From contig NC_064219.1 in NCBI RefSeq assembly GCF_023101765.2, positions 9,713,774-9,777,773 of the forward strand: a stretch of 64,000 nucleotides of DNA, in the 5' to 3' direction. Positions 33,480-42,442 of this stretch are shown here, piece by piece. Source of the DNA: Spodoptera frugiperda. Lineage: Eukaryota; Arthropoda; Insecta; Lepidoptera; Noctuidae. Under the pieces are notes generated by a model. The model saw only the letters and a list, made by a program, of their open reading frames with translations, searched no databases and was not told the DNA's origin. The position numbers and the translations under genes are program-made. Each line of letters begins with the position of its first letter. Positions within the stretch are counted from its first letter, which is position 1.

Positions 33480-33927
33480 TTATAATAAAGCATGGTTTAG
33501 ACTATTATGACGTCATGATATCAAGTTAAAATTAAATATTTTTTATATCACACTCAGTCAGGATTACTGACAATATCACGCTCCTCTCTAACACTCAGTG
33601 AGGCAGACAGGGACGCATTAGATTCCCTGCGATGGCGCATGGCGTCTCAAGCGAAAATACTGTGAAGCACCGTGTTGGAGCAACCGTAGATTTATTTATA
33701 CTTCTTGTTGGTTTCATAATAAACGGTGAGATATGCCACAGTTACATTTATAGATTTTGTAAACACTTAGCCAAATTTTAAACTTAATATGCTTAATACT
33801 AAAGTCTAAACTCGAATTAAAACGCAAATTAAATACAGAGTTCGTTTACGATTTATTTTAAATGTTTATATTATATGTATTTATTTGAAATACTCTAAAA
33901 TTATATTTTTAAACATTACTTATAAAA
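33480..33927 (+). repeat. 448-bp inter-Helitron spacer, copy 2
   Basis: Same length as the first spacer and almost identical in sequence. Confidence 0.9.
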
Positions 33928-34455
33928 TCTATACATATAATAAAATTATAACAACTCCATGTCTGTACATTACAGATATTTAAGAAAAAATAAGATGGGG
34001 GATCTTTATTCAACCAATAGAAGCGAAAAAAATGATTTAAAAAATTTTTGTCTGTCTGTCTGTCTGTCTGTTTGTTGTTCGCTTTTCACGCAAAAACTAC
34101 TGGACGGATTTTGATGAAACTTTTTTGTTATATAGCTATTAGTCCTCGCTAACATATAGGCTATCCTTTTTTTGGAAATTCGCCCTTTAAGGGGTAAAAA
34201 GGGGAGGAGTAAGTTTGTATGAAACTCCGTCAGTTTTGAAGCTAATTCGATTAAAATTAATATTCGGCTATTTGGTTACAAATTAAGAATGATGCAATGA
34301 GGATTTTTGGAAAATATGCCTAATAGGGGCTGAAAAAGGGGGGTAAGTTTCCATGAAACTCCGTTAATTTTGAAGCTAAATCGATGAAAATTAACGCTTT
34401 TTACGTGAATTGCCCTTCGTTTTGTGACATTTACCTGTTTAAAGAATCATAATAA

Positions 34456-35249
34456 GTCCGCAAGGCAGCTTGTGGCGAGCTGTTGGGCAGTGGCGACCCC
34501 ACGGACCTGACTCCCGGGAGAGGCCCTACTTTTTAACTCCGGTTGGTACTCGTGACTATCCGGAGTGGCCTCTCCTACCTCACTCTTGCCTTAATCGGCT
34601 GGTTTGAGTGGAGATTCGCAAGAGTGGAGTTGCCTTCAGCTCCACTTGGGGGAAGGACGTATCCCAGTAAGATGCTGGTAGGGGTCTTGACCGTACTTCC
34701 GGGATTGCTCTGATAGCCGTGGGATGCCTACCCTTCCTCAAGCAGCTCAACGGATGTTGCTTCCCTTGTCGCTACATGCTAGCGGCCGTTTCCGGGGCCC
34801 ACTATTGAGTTTGCGAGTCACCCCCTGCCTGTTTATCCGTATTTTTCAATATTGGTCAGGGGCAGGGGCCATAGTCCCCATAGTTAACCGGTTAACTATT
34901 CCACAGCCACCCACACCCATATCCCTATCATTTCCTTTTACCATATCTCACAATAGTCCTGCATCAACCGGGGATTGTCCTTTGGTGTACTTCCATAGTG
35001 CATACAGGGATAATCGCCGGCTGATGTCCCATTACATTTAGATTAAAATTGTTCAACGGGCCTCTGCGAGTTGGCTTCGGCCCCTCGTACGCCTTCCAAA
35101 GGTCCGGGACCCTGTGGTCCCGTGATTATGTAAGGAATAACAATAATAACATAAGCTGGGAGTACCTCCACGCGGTGAAGGCGGTAACAGTTCAATACTG
35201 GCTAAAACTCCCATTTTATTGTAACTCATCAGAATAGATGCCTTCGGGC
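34456..35249 (+). other. G+C-rich leader of Helitron copy 3
   Basis: Counterpart of 29848-30641, with the same ~105-codon unknown ORF at 34724-35041. Confidence 0.4.
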
Positions 35250-35359
35250 TTATGTTGTTTTGTGGTTTACGTATAATAATTTGGAAGTAGCCTACCCGGT
35301 AACGCAGGGGAGCAGCCAACAAAATCTTATACTCTACAGTTCTTAGTCCAAGTAATATT

Positions 35360-36193
35360 GTGACAAGAATCATTATGCCTAGACGAAAGAAATCAGGTCT
35401 TTCTCAATATTCGAGAGCCTCTAAACGCCAGAGACAAGTTAGATCTCAAGAAACTGAGGAAGAACATGAGGCACGTTTAGCTGCGAGGCGGGAATATTAT
35501 GCTGAATTGGTATCTTCGGAAACAGCTTCGCAAAGAGAAGAAAGATTAGCTACGGTTCGAGAACAAGTAGCTGGTTCACGCGCCTCAGAAACGATGAATC
35601 AGCATGAAGCACGCCTTACAGCCGACCGTGAGCGTCATGTCGTATCTCGCGAGTCCGAGTCATTCACTCAGCGTGAAGAGCGTCTCACTGCTGACCGTGA
35701 GCGTCATATCGTATCTCGCGAGTCCGAGTCATTCACTCAGCGTGAAGAGCGTCTCTCTACTGACCGTGAACGTCACGCCACATCCCGCGAGTCTGAGTCA
35801 TTCACTCAGCGTGAAGAGCGTCTCACTGCTGACCGTGAACGTCACGCCACATCTCGCGAGTCTGAGACATTCACACAGCGTGAAGATCGGCTCTCAGCTG
35901 ACCGTTCTCGCCGTGCAATCTCACGTTCTCTAGAAACAGATGAGGAAAGAAGTTCACGGCTGTCTGCGGATCGCCATCGCCATGAAATATCCCGGATGTT
36001 CGAAAGCGATGAACAACATGATTTGCGTCTGTCGGCTGCTCGCAGTCGCTACTACGAACAACAGGAAATTACTGCTAATCACCTGGAAGAAGAAAGGAGT
36101 CGTGTGCAAGAATTGAGGCAAACACAATCCAGTGACACCCGATTGATACAGTTAGAAGAAGACCGGCTGCGTCATGTTGTTCTTAGGTTGTGA
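35360..36193 (+). CDS. STPR-repeat protein ORF of Helitron copy 3 (277 aa)
   Basis: Same 277 residues as copy 1, with STPR-type repeats at 35471-36022 and the same terminating TGA. Confidence 0.8.
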   Translation: MTRIIMPRRKKSGLSQYSRASKRQRQVRSQETEEEHEARLAARREYYAELVSSETASQREERLATVREQVAGSRASETMNQHEARLTADRERHVVSRESESFTQREERLTADRERHIVSRESESFTQREERLSTDRERHATSRESESFTQREERLTADRERHATSRESETFTQREDRLSADRSRRAISRSLETDEERSSRLSADRHRHEISRMFESDEQHDLRLSAARSRYYEQQEITANHLEEERSRVQELRQTQSSDTRLIQLEEDRLRHVVLRL

Positions 36194-36520
36194 CCTGGCG
36201 AAGATGATGCTTCGATGGTATACGACTTTGGAGAGTTGCCATGGATAGAAAAAGAAAAAAGTGGATTTAATTATGACTCAATAATAAAATATGCCGAATA
36301 TACTCATCTAGGCTCAATGGATGAAATATGCCCGCATTGCATTGCAGTGCCTTTAAGTGGCACGGAGAGCCCAAAGGAATGTGTTGTGCATCCGGTAAAG
36401 TTAAGTTAGAGCGTATACAAGAACCACCGGAACTTTTGAAACAATTGTTAAATGGATAACATCCGCAATCGAGACACTTTTTGGAACATATAGGTACGAG
36501 CCTACAACAGCGCGTTCCAA

Positions 36521-37948
36521 ATGACTTCGTTTGGAGCGAAACAAATCACTGAAGCGGCATTTATGCCTACTTTCAAAGTGCAAGGCCAAGTATACCATCT
36601 GATAGGATCTTTGTTACCGACAGATGAGCCAAGGTTTTTACAAATATATTTTGTTAATAACTACCAACAGCAGGCAAATATTAGGCAACAATATATCCCT
36701 AATTTAAACTCAAGTTTGGTATGCAGCCTCCAAAACATGCTGCATAGTGTTAACCCTTACGTTAACAGTTTTAAAGCGGCGCTTCAATCTGTCTCGAATG
36801 ATGAGCACAACAATTATAAGTTTGTAATTTCCGCTGATAAAAGGCCAACAGGATCACATCCTGGTCGATACAATGCGCCTACTACAAACGAAGTTGCTGT
36901 ACTGTTAGTGGACCAGGAATGTGACCGGAGGGACATTGTGCTCCGTACTCACGACGATCAACTAAAGAGAATAAGTGAAACACACCGTGCCTATGATACC
37001 TTACAGTATCCCTTAATGTTTTGTAGAGGTGAAGATGGCTACAATTTTGGCATTTACAATGTTGATCCTCGCACGGGTACTCCAAATTACAATAAAAAAA
37101 CTTCGGCAATGCAATTCTACAGTTTTTTGATTCAATTACGGGATAACGAACAGCCTTATTTACACAGGTTTCGGGGCCTTTTTAATCAGTTTTTAGTAGA
37201 CGTTTATGCCAAAATAGAAACTGAACGGTTGGTATTCATACGCACTAATCAAAGGCAACTACGAGCGGAAAATTACATTGATTTAAGAGACGCCTTAGAG
37301 CAAGATTCTGATCCAGAAAACTTGGGTCGAATGGTAATTCTTCCTTCTACGTTCACTGGTGGTCCCAGGTACATGGCTGAGCGAACCCAGGATGCGTTTT
37401 GCTACGTCAGAAAATATGGCGGCGCAGATCTCTTTATTACCATGACTACTAACCCAAAATGGCCTGAAATAGAAAATAACTTGCTGACGGGTCAGGCTTC
37501 CTATGACAGACATGACTTAATTTCTAGAGTCTTTCATTTAAAGCAAAAGCGCTTAATTGATCTCCTCACAAAAGAAAAGATATTTGGGTCAGTCCGCTGC
37601 TACATGTTTTCGATAGAGTGGCAGAAACGTGGATTGCCTCATTCCCATAATCTTTTGTGGCTAGAGGAAAAGGTCAGGCCAAACGAAATCGATCGTCTTA
37701 TTAGTGCATTAACAAGTCACAAGGTCAGACACTTCGAGCCGCTGGTGTCGATCTTAGGACGAGCTGTTTTTCACACGGACAGCTTTATGTGGCTTTCTCG
37801 CGTGTCACTAGCTCCGATAATTTGTTTGTATTGGCTCCTACAGGTAGAACATCAAATGTGGTGTATAAAGAAATTCTTTAGGCTTATTGCGATGTATTTC
37901 GACGTTCGGTATGGTGGAAGTACAAAGTGTCCTGATCAACATATATGA
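36521..37948 (+). pseudogene. Helitron Rep (HUH) remnant, copy 3
   Basis: 475-codon frame with the same protein sequence as copy 1. The first ~396 residues are Rep with His-Ser-His; the rest is out-of-frame helicase sequence. Confidence 0.88.
37708..37881 (+). pseudogene. Helitron helicase C-terminal fragment, copy 3
   Basis: Same 57-residue helicase tail and junction as in copies 1 and 2. Confidence 0.85.
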
Positions 37949-38559
37949 GAAGTGGTTATTTAACTGGCATGCAACACCTTCACTTTAAAAACATACGGAA
38001 ATGACTCTATTATAATAGTTTTTTATCTTCTGTTGGCGCATTAACATCTCTTGGCGAAACGGAGTTCGCGGGCACCAGCTAGTTTAATATAAAAAACAAA
38101 ATAATAATTAAAAATATAAAAATAGGAGATTCACTGTTATTATTGCTCCTCGTTATAAATTTTGGAAATAGATTCTTACTGGTACAACTATTTTTCATTG
38201 TGGACTTCTTTTGACTGCTTTGTAAAATTAGTAATAGACCTTCATAGTGACTCTACATTTTATTATCTTGCACGTGTCTATAAGTTCTTCCATTATTGTA
38301 CCGTCTCGCATTCTATGTCACCTTGTACACGACAGGAAAGCCTAGTGGGCAACGTAATCTAATTTCTTACCAGCTTAATAGTGATGCACTTAGTTCACGC
38401 AGAGAATTTTTATATAAAACACATGTCGATCTCAATATGCGTCTGTTTTTCCCCTCTCTATTAGAGTAGTGGAGACATTTTTATTTTGTTGTCACATTGA
38501 GAGTACCTACCTATTATGAAGATAGATAGTTTTTTCCTTGACTTGAAGGTTTGACTGTT

Positions 38560-38642
38560 ACTGTCGCAAGTGCGACTACCGGGCAAGGTTCGATTCCCTG
38601 GGCGGGCAAAGTAATACTGGCTTTTTCGGGATTCTTAAGACA
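38560..38642 (+). mobile_element. SINE-1 head fragment
   Basis: Contains TCGCAAGTGCGACTACCGGG, the B box GGTTCGATTCC and the start of the body. It is truncated on both sides. Confidence 0.65.
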
Positions 38643-38782
38643 TAAAACTAAAATCACCTTGTCCGACAATTTTGCTTGAATTTTTGAGTCTCTTTTACAT
38701 ATTCGTACTGATACAAGCGAAGTCATGGGTAAAATCTTCAATTAAATCATAAACGTGACCCATAAAATTGTAGCATTACTAT

Positions 38783-38966
38783 CATTAGAAATGAGTTTGA
38801 TTATAGAACTTCCCCTGTATAAGATTGTCCACAAAGAGCTGCAGCTCTCAGCTGTGACAAAGGCCTGTAGTACCTGGAACTCGGAAATGAAATCTGATAC
38901 AGACGTCCTCGTGAGTAGACATGTTCAGCGCTATTGATACTAGTGTGTGTGACATCTAATTAATGA
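38783..38966 (+). repeat. 184-bp conserved segment, repeated in inverse at 50683-50866
   Basis: The first ~158 bases appear identical to the reverse complement of 50709-50866 and the remaining ~26 differ at a few bases. It contains the palindromic core AGAGCTGCAGCTCT. A 60-codon ORF (38755-38937) overlaps it but continues outside and has no recognisable domain. Confidence 0.9.
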
Positions 38967-39092
38967 TACGTGTACTTATGTAGGTACTATATTGGAAGGT
39001 TCATTTTATTGATTATAACATGTTGTACAAATGAATGATTAGGGTAAGTTACTAATGGGATGGAACACCTATCTGCCTATTAGATGAAATGC

Positions 39093-39300
39093 AATTCGAC
39101 TGCGCGGTTGGTGCGAAGGCTGGGTTGGCTGCCGTGCAACGTATAGCAGGTTCGATTCCCGCTCGGAGCAACTCTTTGTGTTATCCACAAATTGTTGTTT
39201 CGGGTCGGGGTGTCATGTGCATGACGACCACGACCACGACCACGACCACGACACAGGAGAAAATCCTAGTGTGGAGTAAAGATTTTTTTAAAAGAAAGAA
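39093..39300 (+). mobile_element. SINE-2 with an internal (GACCAC)n expansion
   Basis: The head includes GCAGGTTCGATTCCCGCTCG and the body TTATCCACAAATTGTTG. A hexanucleotide GACCAC tract (about 39224-39252) has replaced part of the 3' body before the conserved AGGAGAAAATCCTAGTGTGG end. Confidence 0.75.
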
Positions 39301-40274
39301 ATAAAAGAAAATAAATCAATGGGATCAACACCAATCACATGCGAAAAGGCAAAATTTTGAGAAAGAAAATACATCCGATAAATCTCTCGTTTTGTCGTCG
39401 TTGTGTCGTCTATAATACTACTTCACCCAGTATTAGAATACCCTTACACTCGCCAGTTTTTATTTCAACCGACTTAAAGAAGCAAGTTAAAATGGACTTT
39501 AAAGTAATATTACTAGGCAATAAATTCTATCTATCCTCCTGAGTCCGAGGGTATGATATTTTCGTTTATTGATTTGATTTTTACAACATGATATCTTATA
39601 TATAGACACAAGAAAAAATAAAATTATAATTAAAATTAAAATTTAAAATTATAATTATTAACTAAAAATTACAACGTTTCGTTTCACGAAAAAAACTTGA
39701 TGCTAAACTGGTGCACTTCGGTAAAATATTTTATTTTTTGGTTGTCCTAAATTTAGAACTTCAGTACTCAGGAGGCTATAATAAAATCAATCGACAAGCA
39801 ATATAATACGGACAAATATAGAAAATCATCTCAACTATCGCTTCACCATCGCCATCTTGAAATCGTATTATTGACCTATTTTCGTTCAAAATTGAGTTCT
39901 AAAATTCAAAATGCAACCGTCGACCGGAAATGAATCCGTTGGCGGGAGTCTGTCGTGATACGGATCTGATGGAGCCGAGCGTCCAACATCCGGTTGGTTC
40001 CCGCCTTTATGGCTTCCAATTTTGAATCCGTCGTCTGACGGTTGGAACGGATTCTTTTTTTAAATTACGTGGCCATTTAGATTTTTGGAGATCGGACTTA
40101 TGTTTGCTACTTGGATTGTTTTACCTCTTTTCTCAAAAGTTTGCTTGAAAATGCTGAGCGCGGGGTGTTAGAAGTGGGGGCTTAGAGTCAATATTCTTAT
40201 TTCTGGGAAAAATACTTACGAGTTCTACAGTTTCGTACGTCACCTGCTATGATTCTTGCATAAGATCAGTATAC

Positions 40275-40556
40275 ATCAACGTTTTACTGCCTCGTTGGTC
40301 GAGTGGTTGCAAGTGCGACTGCCGGATAAGGGGTCTCGGGTTCGATTCCCGGGTCGGGTTAAGTATTATGGGCTTGTTTCGGGGTCTGGAAATGTGCCCA
40401 GTATATGGCAATAGGCTCACCATCTATTACATGGGACTTATTACGCAAAAGGTGAAAAGTGGGTGTACATTGTATTAGCATTGCCGTAATGTGCACCGCT
40501 GCCTACCCCTTCGGGGATAAAAGGCGTGACGTTGCTATATATATATCGACGTTTTA
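40275..40556 (+). mobile_element. SINE-1, nearly full length, with target duplication
   Basis: The element spans about 40287-40544, with intact A box and B box in the tRNA-like head and the full 3' end. Twelve-base flanks at 40275-40286 and 40545-40556 match except at one base, consistent with an ageing target duplication. Part of the body after the head is deleted. Confidence 0.85.
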
Positions 40557-40871
40557 CTCAGGATCTGATAACATAACTAATGATCACTAAGATCCTATAT
40601 ACCCCTTTGAGACATAAAAGGCATGTTTCACCACCATCTTGGCCGTATCTCCATACAATCGATAAATTTCCTCTTTAAGATAGTTTTATCTGAATGAGAC
40701 GTAACAACATTGGCACTAGATCTCGAATTAAGTCTAACTTACGTTGCTATGTCCTTTCCTGGATAGATAATGCTAGTCTTTCGAATTCAATGTTTCTTAA
40801 AATACAGACTAACATGGGTTTGTTTGTATTTATGTATGTAATTGATATTATTGGTAAATAACATATATTAA

Positions 40872-41109
40872 AAAGGTAATTTAAAAAACTAAAAAACCCG
40901 ACTGCGTTTCTTTATAACATGAAAATGAAAAAACCCAAAATTTAAGCAGTCGGGACCCAGTTTAGAAAGCCAGCTGTATGTGCCCTCACTAAATGTTTAG
41001 AATGGGTCCCGACTGCTTAAATTTTACGATGACTTTCTTGTTTTAGGGTTTTTTCATTTTCATGTTATAAAGAAACGCAGTCGGGTTTTTTAGTTTTTTA
41101 AATTACCTT
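40872..41109. mobile_element. Foldback element with CCCGACTGC arms
   Basis: Left arm 40872-40956 and right arm 41006-41109 are inverted copies, around a ~50-bp unique loop. Each arm is bounded by CCCGACTGC/GCAGTCGGG. The right arm has ~20 extra bases (41024-41045 region), so one arm lost or gained a block. A solo right arm occurs at 2922-3025. Confidence 0.8.
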
Positions 41110-41144
41110 TTTTATTTAATTTTCTTTTAGTTTTATTATTTTTA

Positions 41145-41360
41145 TAGTCACTCTCACAGTAAATACGAATCAAACGATATCAAGCTGAAATCCATCGAGT
41201 CGTTCAGGCTAGAGAGTGAGCAATATTCGAATTTGGCGCCAAAAATCCGCCATTTTGTTTTTTTATTATTTTGATATATCCAGTGTCACTCTCACAGCAA
41301 ATACGAATCTAACGACACCTCTCAAGCCAAAATCCATCAAGCCGTTTAGGCTGCAGGGCG
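41145..41360 (+). repeat. Diverged ~130-bp tandem duplication
   Basis: Two copies (about 41145-41215 and 41274-41360) share GTCACTCTCACAG, AAATACGAATC and AAATCCATC, followed by AGNCGTTNAGGCT. Confidence 0.6.
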
Positions 41361-41370
41361 TGCCAAACAA

Positions 41371-41407
41371 TTATACATACATACATACATACATACATAC
41401 ATACATA
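41371..41407 (+). repeat. (CATA)n microsatellite
   Basis: An uninterrupted run of the tetranucleotide immediately before the LINE fragment. Confidence 0.9.
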
Positions 41408-42137
41408 CTCTCGAAAAACATATCCGATTGTCCAAAGTGCAGAAATCCTTCATGGGTTTTTGTGTTAAATGTTATAATAAACTACCAACTACCATACTGA
41501 ATCTGAACGAGAAAAAATTTAAATCTTGTATAAAGCGTGAACTGTGTAAACAGGCATATTATAAACTGTCAGATTATATTGAGGATAAAAATGCGTGGCA
41601 GCATGAATTATTTTGGTCCGGCTCCACTGGACACTCGCTCACACTAGACAATGCTCAAATACGATCACTAGTTACACGTTAACTTAAAGTATTAATTTAT
41701 TCCAATGCAGTCTAGGGATCCTGTGGCATCAAGCAGACCTTTTTTTTATGTGAAAGATTAAATTATATATTATTATTATTTGTATAGAAGCATTATTTCA
41801 AAATTGTAAGTGTACATATGTGGGCACTATGTTTGAAATAACCCGCTATTTTATTTTCTTTACAAATTGGTTTTATTGTCCAGTTAGTTTTGACGTATTG
41901 TAGTTACATTGTTCCTACATATATATACAATAGATAAATAGTGTATCAGAGAAATTGTAAAAAACTTCTTTTTAAAAGAGTAACGATGGAGTTTCTTGCT
42001 CGTTCTTCTCCATTCGAAGCTACACTTTGGAACGAGCGCCTAGTTTCACAGACAGACTGACGGACAATTCAATTTGACGTTTCAAAAGTGCCTTATTTAG
42101 GATTAATTGAAATAAATGCTTTGACTTTGACTTTGAC
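41408..42137 (+). mobile_element. 5'-truncated LINE (non-LTR retrotransposon) 3' end
   Basis: Begins abruptly after the CATA repeat. It contains the C-terminal ORF at 41428-41682, a ~430-bp 3' UTR and a terminal (TTGACT)n-type tail (42119-42137). Simple-repeat tails and severe 5' truncation are typical of LINEs in CR1/Jockey-like clades. The clade is not determined. Confidence 0.65.
41428..41682 (+). pseudogene. C-terminal tail of a LINE reverse-transcriptase ORF (84 codons)
   Basis: The translation has the layout of the end of many insect LINE ORF2 proteins: a YNKLP segment, then FKSCIKRELCKQAYYKLSD, a helix ending in KxAYY. No polymerase motifs remain because of 5' truncation. It stops at 41680-41682. 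Confidence 0.6.
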
Positions 42138-42198
42138 ATAACCCTCCTTCTGGCGCAGTCGGGTGAAAATGCTTTATTAAAAAACATGATATCGTGCA

Positions 42199-42243
42199 AG
42201 CGAGATCGTGCTTCGTGCGAGAATCGAACCCGCTACACGTTAC
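42199..42243 (-). mobile_element. SINE-2 head fragment
   Basis: Reverse complement of the SINE-2 B-box region (GAATCGAACCCGCTACACG), fused directly to SINE-1 at 42244. Confidence 0.55.
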
Positions 42244-42442
42244 GCATGTAATAGGGGATGAGCATATTGTCATATACTGCTGGGCAAAATTCCAAACTCC
42301 GTCCTACTATTGAGATTTTTTTCGAAAAACCGAAAAATTGCTAGTAATTTGCTTACTTCCTTACTACTTTGCCCGACCCGAGAATCGAACCCAAGACCGC
42401 TTGACCTGCAGTCGCACTTGCGACCACTCGACCAACAAAGCC
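42244..42442 (-). mobile_element. SINE-1 copy lacking its 3' end
   Basis: Reverse complement of the SINE-1 5' two-thirds: body from 42244 and head with B and A boxes up to about 42442. It abuts a SINE-2 head fragment (42199-42243). Confidence 0.75.

Larger units (their letters stand above)
24711..38082 (+). mobile_element. Tandem array of three defective Helitrons with two identical spacers (H-S-H-S-H)
   Basis: Three ~4.16-kb Helitrons (24711-28868, 29317-33479, 33928-38082) lie in the same orientation, separated by two 448-bp copies of one spacer. The array starts with TC after an A and ends with CTAG before a T, with no spacer copy outside it. Copies differ by only scattered substitutions and short indels, so the amplification is recent. 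All three carry the same large internal deletion and frameshifts, so the amplified unit was already non-autonomous. Confidence 0.93.
33928..38082 (+). mobile_element. Helitron copy 3 (4,155 bp)
   Basis: Same structure. CTAG at 38079-38082 is followed by T and then unique A/T-rich host DNA rather than a third spacer. It matches copy 2 in most of the 5' part and near 37614, but matches copy 1 at the TGA near 36191 and in lacking the five-base insertion. Confidence 0.93.

Noticed and set aside
24711..38082. A segmental duplication of a host gene encoding a 475-residue protein.
   Set aside because: The termini, hairpin, HUH motif and helicase tail identify a Helitron; there is no host gene.
39089..39304. 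71-codon ORF with poly-threonine.
   Set aside because: It is the translation of SINE-2 and its GACCAC expansion.
41216..41500. 94-codon ORF with a tyrosine/threonine/histidine repeat.
   Set aside because: The repeat is the translated CATA microsatellite.
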